Program-made: the position numbers and the translations under genes
Assembly (NCBI GenBank): GCA_000828075.3
Contig: JXCB02000001.1
Coordinates: 598,532 to 662,531 of the forward strand
Length of the DNA: 64,000 nucleotides
Source: Tolypothrix campylonemoides VB511288
GTDB lineage: Bacteria > Cyanobacteriota > Cyanobacteriia > Cyanobacteriales > Nostocaceae
Reading direction: 5' to 3'
Notes under the pieces: generated by a model
Databases searched by the model: none
Told to the model about the DNA's origin: nothing
The model's input: only the letters and a program-made list of their open reading frames with translations
Shown: one piece after another, positions 52,021 through 62,478 of the stretch
Layout: each line of letters opens with the position of its first letter
How positions within the stretch are numbered: position 1 is the first letter of the stretch

Positions 52021-52615
52021 CCTCAAACTTTTTATAGTGTATTAAGTTGTACTACCCTTCAACGACTCCCTATTCCGCAAAAATATCTGCCTAATATAGA
52101 TGCTTGTAAAATAACTTCAGAAAGTCAAGCCGCCACAGGCGGCAAGGCAGAAGGCAGGAGGCTCAGTTGGCAGAAGGGAAAACGCCAGTTGCTTTATGCC
52201 GGGAGACCCGTCCACCGCACTGCCTCCCCCATGCATAAATGCAGGGGCTTGAAGCAAGGACACCTTATTTCTCGTGCCATGCATCTCGATTGGGAATCTT
52301 TCTCCCTTTTCCATAAATAAATTTAGGGGCTTGAGACCAGCTCTGGCAGAGGGCAAAAACATAGTTTCTTCCTTCTGCCCTCTGCCCTCTGCCTTTCTTC
52401 GGTCAAAAGTCAAACAAAAGAAATATTTTGTAACTTTTAAATTTTGACTTTTAATTTGAACTGCTACTAACTACTGAAAGTTCACAAAACTTAGTGAAGA
52501 TATGTAAAGATAACTAAGAATAATCTTGAACTAAAATTGGGCAGAAAGTTGATAAGTCACGCACTGCGGTAGTCTAGATAAAGTGAATTTATCTGTTGGC
52601 TTTACATATTTCTTT
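52021..52615. other. Gene-free region of dispersed repeats before hemC
   Basis: The segment 52120-52410 is made of CTTCTGCCCTCTGCCCTCTG-type text, a GCCGCCACAGGCGGC palindrome and two similar CATAAAT...GGGGCTTGA stretches. The open frame across it on the minus strand is low-complexity and not believable. The remaining AT-rich part should hold the hemC promoter. Confidence 0.6.
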
Positions 52616-53587
52616 ATGACATCTGTTGTTTCCAGTCCTGCTCGCACAATTCGCATTGGTTCTCGCAAAAGCCAACTGGCTCTGGTTCAAACTTACTGGG
52701 TACAAGAACAACTCCAGAAAAGCTTTCCAGAGATGTCTTTTGAAGTCCACACCATGTCTACCCACGGCGACAAAATCCTCGATGTTGCCTTAGCCAAGAT
52801 TGGCGATAAGGGATTATTCACTAAAGAACTCGAAGTGGGCATGCTCAATCAGGAGATTGATTTTGCCGTTCATTCGCTCAAGGATTTGCCGACTCGCTTA
52901 CCAGAAGGGTTAGTTCTCGCAGCAATTACAGAACGGGAAAACCCAGCTGATGCTTTAGTATTGCATGAAAAACACAAAGGGAAACAAATTGATACACTGC
53001 CAGAAGGCGCTGTGATTGGTACATCTTCCCTACGACGTTTAGCACAGTTGCGGCATCATTTCCCACACCTACAGTTTAAAGATGTGCGGGGAAATTTAAA
53101 CACGCGCATGGCAAAGCTGGATGCAGGTGAGTACGATGCGCTGATTTTGGCTGTTGCTGGGTTGCAGCGATTGGGAATGGGCGATCGCGTCCACCAAATC
53201 TTACCAAAAGAAATCTCTCTCCATGCTGTTGGGCAAGGAGCTTTGGGAATTGAATGCCGTGCTGATGACGCCGAACTGCTATCGCTCCTGAAAGCCATTG
53301 AACATCCCGAAACACGCGATCGCTGTCTTGCTGAGCGCTCCTTTTTACGTGAGTTAGAGGGAGGTTGTCAAGTCCCCATTGGTGTAAATACTGAAATAAA
53401 TGGTGATAATTTGACCTTAACGGGTATAGTTGCGAGCGTTGATGGTCAAAAGGTTGCCAAAGACACAGTCACAGGTGCGGCTCAAAATGCAGAACAGCTA
53501 GGTAAAGAACTAGCACAGCGCTTGCGCCAACAAGGAGCGCAGGAAATTTTGGATGAAATCTTCGCCCAGATTCAACGAGGTTCTTGA
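52616..53587 (+). CDS. hemC: Porphobilinogen deaminase (hydroxymethylbilane synthase)
   Basis: The 323-residue product joins four porphobilinogens to hydroxymethylbilane in tetrapyrrole (heme, chlorophyll, bilin) synthesis. Family landmarks are [58 protein letters not shown] and the dipyrromethane-cofactor cysteine in [10 protein letters not shown] (Cys251). The C-terminal domain is normal in length. The ATG at 52616 is preferred over a GTG at 52583, although neither has a strong ribosome-binding site. It is a housekeeping gene, expected to be single-copy and cytosolic. Confidence 0.95.
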   Translation: MTSVVSSPARTIRIGSRKSQLALVQTYWVQEQLQKSFPEMSFEVHTMSTHGDKILDVALAKIGDKGLFTKELEVGMLNQEIDFAVHSLKDLPTRLPEGLVLAAITERENPADALVLHEKHKGKQIDTLPEGAVIGTSSLRRLAQLRHHFPHLQFKDVRGNLNTRMAKLDAGEYDALILAVAGLQRLGMGDRVHQILPKEISLHAVGQGALGIECRADDAELLSLLKAIEHPETRDRCLAERSFLRELEGGCQVPIGVNTEINGDNLTLTGIVASVDGQKVAKDTVTGAAQNAEQLGKELAQRLRQQGAQEILDEIFAQIQRGS

Positions 53588-53659
53588 GCTTTTTCGCAAA
53601 CAGATGTGATTAGATAAGAATGAGACCTCTTGCAATCATTCGGTTTCTTTTAAAAAAAA

Positions 53660-53725
53660 CCACAGATGGACACAGATGGACACAGATAAATCATCTGTGT
53701 TTATCTGTGTTCATCTGTGGTTCTA
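53660..53725. repeat. Inverted dispersed repeat after hemC
   Basis: CCACAGATGGACACAGATGG and the opposite-strand text TTTATCTGTGTTCATCTGTGG form a long imperfect hairpin. A related half-copy is at 59448-59480. It may also act as a terminator for hemC, but no T-tract follows. Confidence 0.65.
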
Positions 53726-53858
53726 AATAATACAAAGACTTGGATGATGGCAAGCCGTCTACTGATTTCTGTGCCACAGAATGTGAAAAGATGCAATTCG
53801 CGTCTTTTCTGTTAGTAGACTTCTAATCTAGGCAGAATCGAGGGACACACAGATTATC

Positions 53859-55337
53859 ATGCGGATTTTATTTGTTGCAGCAGAAGCAGCTCCCGTTGCG
53901 AAAGTTGGTGGAATGGGTGATGTTGTCGGAGCACTACCCAAAATCTTGAGAAACATGGGGCATGATGTGCGGATATTCTTGCCTTACTACGGCTTCCTAC
54001 CAGACAAAATGGAAATTCCCAAAGATCCAATTTGGAGGGGATATGCCATGTTCCAAGACTTTGCAGTTTACGAAAGCGTTCTGCCTGGTACTGATGTTCC
54101 CTTGTACTTATTTGGACATCCGGCTTTTTCGCCTCGTCGGATTTACTCTGGAGAAGATGAAGACTGGCGGTTTACATTATTCGCTAACGGCGCGGCAGAG
54201 TTTTGCTGGAATTATTGGAAGCCGGAAATTGTCCACTGTCACGATTGGCACACAGGAATGATTCCTGTATGGATGCATCAATCTCCTGATATCACCAGTG
54301 TTTTTACGATACATAACCTGGCATATCAAGGTCCGTGGCGCTGGTACTTAGAGAAAATTACTTGGTGTCCTTGGTATATGCAAGGACACAACACAATGGC
54401 AGCTGCCGTGCAGTTTGCCAACAAGGTGAATACAGTTTCCCCGACTTATGCCGAGCAAATCAAGACAGCTGCTTATGGTGAAACTTTAGAAGGTTTATTG
54501 TCTTTCATCAGCGGCAAGTTGTCGGGTATTATCAATGGCATCGATACAGAAGTTTACGACCCAACCACCGACAAATACATTGCCCAAACCTTCACAGCTG
54601 ATAGCTTGGACAAACGCAAAGCTAACAAAATTGCTTTGCAAGAAGAAGTCGGGTTAGAAGTGAACTCGAATGCCTTTTTTATTGGTATGGTGACGCGGTT
54701 GGTGGAACAAAAAGGCATTGATTTGGTGTTGAATATTCTGGATCGGTTCTTGGCGTATACAGATGCCCAGTTTGTGCTGTTGGGGACAGGCGATCGCTAC
54801 TACGAAAGCCAAATGTGGCAATTGGCATCGCGCTATCCTGGACGCATGGCAACTTACCTATTGTATAATGATGCCTTGGCTCGGCGCATCTACGCAGGTA
54901 CCGATGCCTTCCTGATGCCCAGCCGTTTTGAACCTTGCGGTATCAGCCAAATGATGGCTTTGCGCTACGGTTCCGTGCCAATTGTCCGCCGCACTGGGGG
55001 ATTAGTTGACACCGTATCCCACCATGATCCAACAAACCATGCAGGAACTGGTTATTGCTTTGACCGTTATGAACCACTGGATTTGTTCACCTGTATGATC
55101 CGGGCTTGGGAAGGTTTCCGTTACAAAGATTACTGGCAGGCAGTACAGCAACGTGGTATGAGTCAAGACTTCAGTTGGTATCAATCTGCCAAGCAATACG
55201 TCAAGCTGTATCGGTCAATTTATGGCTTGCCTGAGGAAGAAGAGCAACCGCCACAGCAACAAACGCAAGTAAGTGAGTCAGTCAGTGAGTCAGTCGCAAC
55301 TCACAGTCCTGAGGAGATTGAACAATTACCAGTTTAA
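53859..55337 (+). CDS. glgA: Glycogen synthase (ADP-glucose type)
   Basis: The 492-residue GT5-family enzyme elongates alpha-1,4-glucan from ADP-glucose. Landmarks are the N-terminal [20 protein letters not shown] (the KVGGMGD ADP-glucose-binding loop), [43 protein letters not shown] and the C-terminal [20 protein letters not shown]. About 35 residues at the C-terminus are Glu/Gln/Ser-rich and variable (SVSESV repeats). The ATG follows GAGGGA at a rather long distance. It is a housekeeping carbon-storage gene; no other glg gene is adjacent. Confidence 0.95.
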   Translation: MRILFVAAEAAPVAKVGGMGDVVGALPKILRNMGHDVRIFLPYYGFLPDKMEIPKDPIWRGYAMFQDFAVYESVLPGTDVPLYLFGHPAFSPRRIYSGEDEDWRFTLFANGAAEFCWNYWKPEIVHCHDWHTGMIPVWMHQSPDITSVFTIHNLAYQGPWRWYLEKITWCPWYMQGHNTMAAAVQFANKVNTVSPTYAEQIKTAAYGETLEGLLSFISGKLSGIINGIDTEVYDPTTDKYIAQTFTADSLDKRKANKIALQEEVGLEVNSNAFFIGMVTRLVEQKGIDLVLNILDRFLAYTDAQFVLLGTGDRYYESQMWQLASRYPGRMATYLLYNDALARRIYAGTDAFLMPSRFEPCGISQMMALRYGSVPIVRRTGGLVDTVSHHDPTNHAGTGYCFDRYEPLDLFTCMIRAWEGFRYKDYWQAVQQRGMSQDFSWYQSAKQYVKLYRSIYGLPEEEEQPPQQQTQVSESVSESVATHSPEEIEQLPV

Positions 55338-55498
55338 AGAAATTTGGCGTTGGTGAATCCAGGGATGATTCTTGTGGAAAAATTCAACAACGCCAAAATT
55401 TCCATATGCAAATAAAATGTGCTTTAGCTTATAGCAACAGCCAAGGTGGTTAGGACATCAACAGATGATAAAACCTAGACACAAAAAGACTTTTCACC

Positions 55499-55527
55499 CA
55501 GTCCCCAGTCCCCAGTCCCTAGTCCCC
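55499..55527. repeat. CCCCAGT heptamer repeats
   Basis: About four tandem heptamers (CCCAGTCCCCAGTCCCCAGT, then CCCTAGT) follow the glgA gene. This is a known short-tandem-repeat type of heterocystous cyanobacteria. Confidence 0.8.
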
Positions 55528-55538
55528 TGCTATAGCAC

Positions 55539-55706
55539 CTAGCTCAACCTATACATAATGACTAATGACTGGTGCGACAACTGACTCATAGGTGCGGGTT
55601 TCATTTCACCTCGAAAGTCCAGCAGTTGCACAAGAAGGAGGTAGGCAACTGCCAAAATTATAGAAATAGCACCTGTGATAATAGCAACTATTTTCCCACG
55701 ATTCAT
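55539..55706 (-). CDS. Small single-span membrane protein of unknown function
   Basis: The 55-residue product starts MNRGKIVAIITGAISIILAV and continues into YLLLVQLLDFRGEMKPAP, giving one strong membrane helix (about 6-28) and a short polar tail. The ATG at 55706 has AAAGG about 8 bases upstream, which favours it over the upstream in-frame start at 55754. Small proteins of this look are common in cyanobacteria, but I cannot name a family. The sequence upstream (55760-55860) is a dispersed repeat with TTGGCGCTCTTGGC. Confidence 0.6.
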   Translation of the reverse strand: MNRGKIVAIITGAISIILAVAYLLLVQLLDFRGEMKPAPMSQLSHQSLVIMYRLS

Positions 55707-55952
55707 TAATTTTACCTTTACCTGCAATACTAAGATATAGTACTGTAAGAGCATATACTATAGCAGTCCTAAATCATTTGTGAGATTTTCTTTTATTTTT
55801 CTTGGCGCTCTTGGCTCAGGAGCGGTTTTTTAATTCTCACGACTCACCTAGGATTGCTATAGTACAGCACAGCAGAAATAAAGCTACCGTTCCAAATCAA
55901 CGAAAACCTTACCTTGTAAACATTTTAAATTTTCAATTCCAAGGGAGGGCTA

Positions 55953-56957
55953 CTAGTGTGTGATTTCATATTTCTTTTTTGGGCTAACAAAACTATCCAT
56001 AATTGAATTGAAAGATTTTCTGAGCAACAGTAGACAGCAGACAATTCTTTCAGTATAGCGAAAGCCACAAATGCTTTGGAGAATATAATACAATCGTCTA
56101 CGAGTGTTTCTTTTAAAACTTGGAAACACTGTTAAAGTTTTTTCTAACAATTGTAAATATTGTGAGTAGTTGTCAATCAACAAAGACTCTCTAGCCAGTT
56201 CAAAGTAAGATTGAGCTAAGGCATAGCGATACTTAGGTGTCAGTTTGTTGATGTGTCTGAGTTTTTTTTCTGCCTTTTCTAAGACTGCATAGTGGCTTTC
56301 TATCCAGCGGCACTGAGAGCTACTAGAGACTGTGACATTACCATATCGTCTATAAACAGAATAACAGCCTGGTTGGTAAACAACTTTGGCACCATTGATG
56401 GCTACTGATAAAAATAAATCTCTATCTTGTGCAGCACGCAACTTTTCATCCCAACCACCACTCTTTTCTACGGCAGTTCTTTTATATAATAAAGAAGCAA
56501 CAGCAGTCCACCAATTTGCCAGTAAAGACTCAACAATATCTACTTGTGTTCCAGAAATTTCTACTTTATCTAAAAAACTTGTGCCATCAGGCAAATGATG
56601 TTTGTGTCTCCAATCGCCATAAACAACATCTGCTCCCGTTACCTCTAGAAAATGCACTTGTCTTTCTATCTTTTCTGGTAATATGTAGTCATCAGCATCC
56701 AAAAACTGGATATACTTTCCTTGACATATAGCCAAACCTCGATTTCTGGCGTGATTTCCTCCTTTATGTGGTAAACTTTCCCAAATTATTTTTTTTCCAT
56801 ATCTTTTGATAATCTTTAAAGAATTGTCTATTGAACCATCATCAATGACAATTATTTCAATATTAGAATAGGTTTGTTGCAAGCAGCTATCAATTGCTTC
56901 TGCTATCCATCTTTCTGCATTAAAACACGGTATAATAACCGAAACAAGCGGTGGCAT
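55953..56957 (-). CDS. Family 2 glycosyltransferase
   Basis: The 334-residue product has a GT-A fold: VSVIIPCFNAERWIAEAIDS at the N-terminus, IIVIDDGSIDNS, NHARNRGLA and the metal-binding DxD in QFLDADDYILPEKI, followed by GDWRHKHHLPDG and AAQDRDLFLSVA. The C-terminal 100 residues are helical and basic and may contact the membrane. It probably adds a sugar to a surface polysaccharide. It lies about 90 bp downstream of the Wzt-like ATPase gene on the same strand, as part of an export and assembly cluster. Confidence 0.87.
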   Translation of the reverse strand: MPPLVSVIIPCFNAERWIAEAIDSCLQQTYSNIEIIVIDDGSIDNSLKIIKRYGKKIIWESLPHKGGNHARNRGLAICQGKYIQFLDADDYILPEKIERQVHFLEVTGADVVYGDWRHKHHLPDGTSFLDKVEISGTQVDIVESLLANWWTAVASLLYKRTAVEKSGGWDEKLRAAQDRDLFLSVAINGAKVVYQPGCYSVYRRYGNVTVSSSSQCRWIESHYAVLEKAEKKLRHINKLTPKYRYALAQSYFELARESLLIDNYSQYLQLLEKTLTVFPSFKRNTRRRLYYILQSICGFRYTERIVCCLLLLRKSFNSIMDSFVSPKKKYEITH

Positions 56958-57045
56958 CTCTTTATTCCTGAGTTATAAACAACGTAGGGAATAAGCTAAT
57001 TTGGAAATAAATGCTTGATATCTGCATTAGTTTCTTACCGTCAGC

Positions 57046-58323
57046 TTACTGACTCATGACTTTCCATTTTCGAGGCTGATAAAACAACGATTGGCTTGTT
57101 ACCTTACTTGCCTTGACTGCAAATCTAAAAGATTCAACAATATCAAAAGAGCAGATACCCTCTTTTATGTATATTTTGGCGCTGTATAAACCAGGTAACA
57201 AGCAACAGTAAGGCATTTGCATTTGGATCTCAACTTTACCAGGAAGTATTTTGAGCAACTCATTATCACTTCCGGAGGTTATATATAAAATCCGCTCATT
57301 TTGCCCAGATAAAGCCGTAATTAAGACACCAATATTAGCATTATCAATTGTTTTATGTGCTTTGCATTCTATGCATAAATAAGCTGATTCACCACAAAGA
57401 GGAGTTGCAAGTAGTTCTCCTTGCTCATCTTTAAAGGAAAGGGAAACAATATCAACACCCAAACTTTCATTCTTTGGTTTTTCTGGTAAGTACATAACTC
57501 CCAGAGGTGCGTCTGTTCCTCCCAGGCTCAAGTCTTCTTCATATTTGCGAATCACTGCTTCTGTCTCTCCAGAGGTGATTAACTTCCCTTTTTGTAAATA
57601 AATAGAAGATTCGCAGACATTTAAGACGACATGAGGATTGTGAGAAACTAAGATAAAAGCTGTTCCATTTTCCCGCAGTTTTGCTAGTCTTTGGTAACAC
57701 TTCATTCTAAAAGAAATATCACCCACAGCTAGCACTTCATCAATAAGTAAAATATCTGGTTCTATGTAAACAGCACAAGCAAAACCTAATCGTGCAGCCA
57801 TACCAGAACTATAAGTTTGTACGGGAGCATCAATCGCATCTGCAATTCCGGCAAATTCTATCACATCTTGAAATCTCTCTTCGATTTCTTTGGTTGATAG
57901 TCCTAGCACTGACATATTTGCATAAATATTTTCTCTTCCTGTTAAGATAGGATTAAACCCTGCACCAAGAGCAATTAACGGAGCTACCCTACCCTTAACT
58001 TTTAGAGAACCAGTATCCGGCTTAATCAAACCACTAATAATGCGCAGCAGTGTACTTTTTCCGGCTCCATTTGAACCAACTAAACCTAGTGCTTCTCCTC
58101 GTCGGAGTTGAAAACTAACATCTTTAAGCGCCCAAAATTCTTTTGTTCTTAAAGTATCACTTTTTCTTCTTCCTCCTACCAATTCTGTAGCAACATCCTG
58201 AACACCGTAAAGTAAAGAGCGTTTTAAATCTCTACAAAACTTTTTAGAAACGTTGTCAACTGAAATAACAACTTCAGTATCTTCAGGAGTCACAGGAACT
58301 TCTTTTTGTATCAAATTAGTCAT
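57046..58323 (-). CDS. Polysaccharide ABC transporter ATPase (Wzt/TagH-like) with C-terminal binding domain
   Basis: The 425-residue product has an ABC ATPase domain (about 15-255; Walker A VGSNGAGKST, a YSSGMAARLGFACA signature and Walker B ILLIDEVLAVGD). It ends with a beta-sandwich domain (about 285-415) of the type that in Wzt binds the non-reducing end of the polymer. The signature SSGM and DEVLAVGD are typical for O-antigen and teichoic-acid exporters. The ATG lies 2 bp after the permease stop, so the two are translationally coupled. Confidence 0.9.
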   Translation of the reverse strand: MTNLIQKEVPVTPEDTEVVISVDNVSKKFCRDLKRSLLYGVQDVATELVGGRRKSDTLRTKEFWALKDVSFQLRRGEALGLVGSNGAGKSTLLRIISGLIKPDTGSLKVKGRVAPLIALGAGFNPILTGRENIYANMSVLGLSTKEIEERFQDVIEFAGIADAIDAPVQTYSSGMAARLGFACAVYIEPDILLIDEVLAVGDISFRMKCYQRLAKLRENGTAFILVSHNPHVVLNVCESSIYLQKGKLITSGETEAVIRKYEEDLSLGGTDAPLGVMYLPEKPKNESLGVDIVSLSFKDEQGELLATPLCGESAYLCIECKAHKTIDNANIGVLITALSGQNERILYITSGSDNELLKILPGKVEIQMQMPYCCLLPGLYSAKIYIKEGICSFDIVESFRFAVKASKVTSQSLFYQPRKWKVMSQ

Positions 58324-58325
58324 GA

Positions 58326-59201
58326 TTAAGAACTCACTCTCTCAACAACGAAAGGCATAGCAAGACGAAATACAATCCAAGTTAGTAGTAAACCAACAAA
58401 GGAAAGCCCACTTACCACCCAAAATCCTAAAGGGTTTGATACGATTCCTGTTGTTGCTAACTCTCGCGTTGTGACTAGTAAAGGAGTGACGGGATTAAGC
58501 TTGACTAAAAACCCAAAGGTTCCTTGGCTGGGAACTGGATAAACGACTGGAGTCAAGAATAGCCAAAACCCAGTCACTAAAGTTATGCCTCTAGAGACAT
58601 CTTGATATAAAATTCCTAAAGGAGCTAATAAAACACCGAAAAATGTTCCTAGCATAACTAAGTGAATTAAGGCAACTGGCACTAAAATCACTGTCCAAGT
58701 GACAGGGATATGAAACCAGATAAATAATGCCGCTATTAAAATCAGTTTAATGGCAAAGTTAAAAAAGACTTCTCCTACCTTTGCCAAAATCAGTGCTTCT
58801 CGGGGAAAGTTGACTCTGGCTAGCATTGGTTTTGCCACTGTCACAGCTTGCACAGGACCATTTAACGCTTCTACAAATGTCTGCCACAGTGCTGTACTGA
58901 ACATAACATAAGCTGGATATGGGATATCTGTTGTGCCAATATTAATAACATTGGCATCATTTGCCAGGGTGAATCCAGTAGCCATGACAATTGGTGGTAA
59001 AAAAGCCCAGGCGACTCCTAAAAATGATTGACGGTATTGGGCGCTGATATCCCGTACCATTAATCGCCAAGCAAGTTCGCGAGAAGCTAGCAAGTCTCGC
59101 CACATTTGTTGGAACAATTCACGAGGACGCCTCAGCTGACTTTCAGGTGTATAAACAACTTCAGCAGGCGATTGAGATTTGAGAACTTTATTGTGCTTCA
59201 A
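58326..59201 (-). CDS. Polysaccharide ABC transporter permease (Wzm/ABC-2 type)
   Basis: The 291-residue product has a basic cytosolic start, then RDLLASRELAWRLMVRDISAQYRQSF (read in two parts: RDLLASRELAWRLMVRD and ISAQYRQSF), typical for ABC-2 exporters, and six hydrophobic segments (about 60-290). It partners the ATPase encoded directly downstream to export an O-antigen-like polymer across the inner membrane. The start is TTG, with AGGG about 9 bases upstream and a stop codon three codons earlier, so no alternative start exists. Confidence 0.88.
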   Translation of the reverse strand: MKHNKVLKSQSPAEVVYTPESQLRRPRELFQQMWRDLLASRELAWRLMVRDISAQYRQSFLGVAWAFLPPIVMATGFTLANDANVINIGTTDIPYPAYVMFSTALWQTFVEALNGPVQAVTVAKPMLARVNFPREALILAKVGEVFFNFAIKLILIAALFIWFHIPVTWTVILVPVALIHLVMLGTFFGVLLAPLGILYQDVSRGITLVTGFWLFLTPVVYPVPSQGTFGFLVKLNPVTPLLVTTRELATTGIVSNPLGFWVVSGLSFVGLLLTWIVFRLAMPFVVERVSS

Positions 59202-59634
59202 AATTTCTTACCCTGCAAAATAATGTTTTATGTTGATAGCAGTTTTCAATTGAATAAAATACAGTTTAAATTCTTTAGGACTTATACAAAAGTTACGGAA
59301 AACGAACCGCAGAGGGCGCAGAGAACACAGAGAAATAAGAGTTTGAGAGGTTTTTGCGTAAGTCCTATTCTTGTGGGATGGGCTAGAAGCCCACCTCACA
59401 AGAAAAAGGTTGTAGTGCATTCATATAGACAAGATTGCATCTGTTTGATTCCATCTGTGTCCATCTGTGTCCATCTGTGGTTAATTATTCTTTTTTTTGG
59501 AATGAATGCAAGAGGTCTAATTAAAAACTGCTATAGTCACCTCACATGTAGACACAAAGGCGCACTAGAAATCTTTGTATCTATGCGTGAGATTGAAAGA
59601 ACAATGATCATGCATAGATGCAACGCCATAAATC
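59202..59634. other. Gene-free region with dispersed repeats in the polysaccharide cluster
   Basis: It contains CGCAGAGGGCGCAGAGAACA-type repeat, a GGGATGGGCTAGAAGCCC near-palindrome and CCATCTGTGTCCATCTGTGG, a half-copy of the repeat at 53660. The open frame spanning it on the plus strand encodes these repeats and is not credible. The permease promoter may lie here. Confidence 0.6.
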
Positions 59635-60702
59635 TCAACTCTCGGAAGTTGCTGTGATTGCATTCACCAATTGTGGCGATCGCTGATTTTGTAAATTGTG
59701 CAAATGTCTCTTAGCATAGCGGGTTGTTAGATAGTGGTTTAGCGCCTTGTCCATGTGACGCAGTATTTTCCCTGCTATGCGATCGCCAATTTTACCAAAC
59801 GGAACTTTACGACTCAGAGGACTGACAATTGTCATGTCTCGCCGCCATCCTAAACGCTTGTACTTGTTTTGAAAGTACTCGTCTTCGGTGAGGTTCCACT
59901 TGTCACGCAAGCGTTTCAGGCTAGCCAGTTCCCAAGCATCGCTCCAACGCAGCATATAGTAGTGTATATCTGTCCACTGCAGTGGTGGTCCTGGCACATA
60001 AGTTACCAAAGATTGAGGTTCAAGATAAATTGAACCGCCAGCTTCAGTTACCAGCATACACAAATCGACGTGTTCTTTCGTGTTCAGCAGTGCTTCATCC
60101 AAAAAACCAATTTTCTCAAATATCTCTGTGCGTACTATCATGCAGTGGAATTCTGCTAGCCCGGTTTGCTGGCGTTGTAGCTGGGGACGCACGTCTGCTA
60201 CCTGGCGACCTTGTTTATAAATTTTCTCAATGATTCGCCGTCTTGTTGTCTCACCTTTGGTTTCGACTCTCACCCCAGATTCTCCACCTGCACAATGCAC
60301 TTCCGTATGTAGTGGAAGGTACTGACATATTAGGGGACTAACTACAGTGGCTCCTGTTTCCTCAGCACATTCTACCATTGCCTCTAACCAACCTGGAGTA
60401 ACGACGACATCGTTATCGATGAAAACAACATATTTACTCTTAACTTGTTGTAAACCCAGGTTTCTGGCTCTATTTGGGGAGAGGTAATGCTCAGTGCGAA
60501 TCAGTTGAAATTTTTTTTCACTAGCTTGAGCTACTAAGTAATCTCTGATATGAGAGGGTGAACCACCATCTACGTAAATTAAATGAAAATGATACTTTGT
60601 ATGTTCGTAGATACTTTCAAGAGATTCACGAGTGTAACTGAAACGCTCGCGTGGAACCACAACAATTGTAACTTGGGCTTCTGCAATTCCTGGTAAATTC
60701 AT
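59635..60702 (-). CDS. Family 2 glycosyltransferase
   Basis: The 355-residue product has VTIVVVPRERFSYTRESLES, LIYVDGGSPSHIRDYL, PNRARNLGLQQ and the DxD-type YVVFIDNDVVVTPGWLEAM, then AEFHCMIVRTEIFEKIGFLD and a KEHVDLCMLV acidic motif. It is a GT-A transferase of unknown donor and acceptor. The ATG at 60702 has AGAGGA about 7 bases upstream and is preferred over a TTG two codons earlier. It lies between the GT4 gene and the export genes, all on the minus strand, and so belongs to the polysaccharide cluster. Confidence 0.87.
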   Translation of the reverse strand: MNLPGIAEAQVTIVVVPRERFSYTRESLESIYEHTKYHFHLIYVDGGSPSHIRDYLVAQASEKKFQLIRTEHYLSPNRARNLGLQQVKSKYVVFIDNDVVVTPGWLEAMVECAEETGATVVSPLICQYLPLHTEVHCAGGESGVRVETKGETTRRRIIEKIYKQGRQVADVRPQLQRQQTGLAEFHCMIVRTEIFEKIGFLDEALLNTKEHVDLCMLVTEAGGSIYLEPQSLVTYVPGPPLQWTDIHYYMLRWSDAWELASLKRLRDKWNLTEDEYFQNKYKRLGWRRDMTIVSPLSRKVPFGKIGDRIAGKILRHMDKALNHYLTTRYAKRHLHNLQNQRSPQLVNAITATSES

Positions 60703-60793
60703 CTCCAAATCCTCTGCTCATCTGAAACGATTTTGTACACTTGAAAATTGCAGCAAATGAAAGCACCCATTTATTTTATAGTAGCATTATGCA

Positions 60794-62083
60794 CTACGGC
60801 AAACTTATATATTCTGAAGCTACTGATGCTTTTGGTAATTGCTTGCGTAACTCATCGTGACTCATCACGACTTGCTGATAAATTTCTACTAACTCATCGT
60901 TAAGTCTGTTTATATCGTAATGTTCTGCTACATAAACACGACCGGCTCTGCCCATTTGTTCCCAGACTTCTGGATGCTCAATGAAATAATGTAATTTTTC
61001 GGCGATCGCATCAGCATCACGTTCTGGAACAAGAAAACCAGAGATACCATCTTCTACCAATTCAGGAATCCCACCGTGTAGAGTTCCTATAACTGGTAAA
61101 CCCATCGCCATCGCTTCTTTTAACGTGTTGACAGGAGCGTCTTGATTTCCATCTTCAGCGGTGACACTTGGGGCGATAAATAGATGAGCCTGATCCAGAA
61201 TATCAATAATTTCTTTCTGGTTTTTCCAGCCAAGCAGCTTGACTTTATCAGCGACATTGAGTTCCGAAATCACTTGCTGTAACTGCTGTTTCAAGTGTCC
61301 ATCGCCTATGATATTGTACTCAATATTTTGGTAAAGTCTTGCCACTTTTGCAACCGCACGAATGGCATATTCTATGCCTTTCTTTTCAACCAGACGCCCT
61401 GTTGTTACAATCCGAATGCCATCAGGATGGGGATAACGTGGTTTATAGGTAAATCGGCTGCAATCTATTCCAGAACCGTGGACAACAATTTTTTTCTCGT
61501 CACAACCTAACTTAATGGCTCGCTTTCTAAAAAACTCACAATTAGCTAGAAAGAAATTTCCTTTGACAAATAAGTCATCATATACATCTTCTCCACAAGC
61601 TTTCACATACCAACTAATATCATAACCTCGAAACGAAGTTATCAATTTTCCTTTGATGGCACCAACATCTCGTAAAATCATGCCTTCAATGCCATACATC
61701 CCAAATTGACAGTGAATAATATCGTATGGTTGAGACTTTAATAAAGGTATGACTGAGTAAAGCAGCCTCATTGAAGCGGCTCGTTTTCCATACTTGAAAA
61801 TGTTAAGAGATTGCAGCAACAAAGGTGCGTGATGAAAATTGGTAGATATGAAAGCTAACCCTTTGAGAAAGCGCAAAAAGTAATTTTTGGGAATTTCGGG
61901 TATGTAATAGGTACGCTCAATAAGTTGATATTTTTCTACATCGGGATGAACCTTAGAAGTATCATCAGGCTTACAGCCATAAATGTGAACTTCATGTCCA
62001 CGCACAAGCAAACCTGTTATCTGGTTCAAAATGAATGTCTCAGATAATACAGGAAATGGTCCTACTATAAAGGCGATTTTCAT
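60794..62083 (-). CDS. Family 4 glycosyltransferase
   Basis: The 429-residue product is a GT-B transferase. It starts MKIAFIVGPFPVLSETFILN, has VHGSGIDCSRF in the inter-domain region, GRLVEKKGIEYAIRAVAKV, and the donor-binding end TAEDGNQDAPVNTLKEAMAM, then GLPVIGTLHGGIPELVEDG with the E-x7-E-type motif. This is typical for colanic-acid-type or exopolysaccharide mannosyl or galactosyl transferases, but the sugar cannot be deduced. It is the first gene of the minus-strand polysaccharide cluster. Confidence 0.88.
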   Translation of the reverse strand: MKIAFIVGPFPVLSETFILNQITGLLVRGHEVHIYGCKPDDTSKVHPDVEKYQLIERTYYIPEIPKNYFLRFLKGLAFISTNFHHAPLLLQSLNIFKYGKRAASMRLLYSVIPLLKSQPYDIIHCQFGMYGIEGMILRDVGAIKGKLITSFRGYDISWYVKACGEDVYDDLFVKGNFFLANCEFFRKRAIKLGCDEKKIVVHGSGIDCSRFTYKPRYPHPDGIRIVTTGRLVEKKGIEYAIRAVAKVARLYQNIEYNIIGDGHLKQQLQQVISELNVADKVKLLGWKNQKEIIDILDQAHLFIAPSVTAEDGNQDAPVNTLKEAMAMGLPVIGTLHGGIPELVEDGISGFLVPERDADAIAEKLHYFIEHPEVWEQMGRAGRVYVAEHYDINRLNDELVEIYQQVVMSHDELRKQLPKASVASEYISLP

Positions 62084-62478
62084 AAAAAAGTTACAGCATA
62101 ATAGCTGTTTCAGTGCTTTTATTCATTTCCAGTACTTTTATACTACTAAGCTAAAACTTATACCAACATAATCATTTTTTTTTATATCGGCAACAGCACA
62201 TAGGGTATTTATAGTATCTTTAAATTTAGAACACTTATGTTAAGATTGTGTAAAAAAACAATAGAAGTCTGGATACAAGCAAGTTTTGCATATCTTGAAA
62301 AACAAGATAAACTCTGTTTGATATCGTTCATGACTCCTGTATTCGAGAAAATACTTATTGACATTCGATACATCTATCTATATGTACAAGTTATTAAACT
62401 TTAGTATTGATTTTAGTAAAGAAATTTCATCAGTACCATTCAAAATTAAAAATAGTTACTCTCGTAGAATTTACCGTC
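62084..62478. other. AT-rich divergent promoter region
   Basis: The 395-bp gap between the divergent GT4 and cruP-like genes is very AT-rich. No gene, RNA or repeat is recognised. Confidence 0.55.

Noticed and set aside
52117-52413. Open frame of 98 codons on the minus strand
   Set aside because: Low-complexity translation of dispersed repeats (CCTCTGCC text), not a protein family.
59106-59657. Open frame of 183 codons on the plus strand
   Set aside because: It covers dispersed repeats and the antisense end of the permease gene; no coherent protein.
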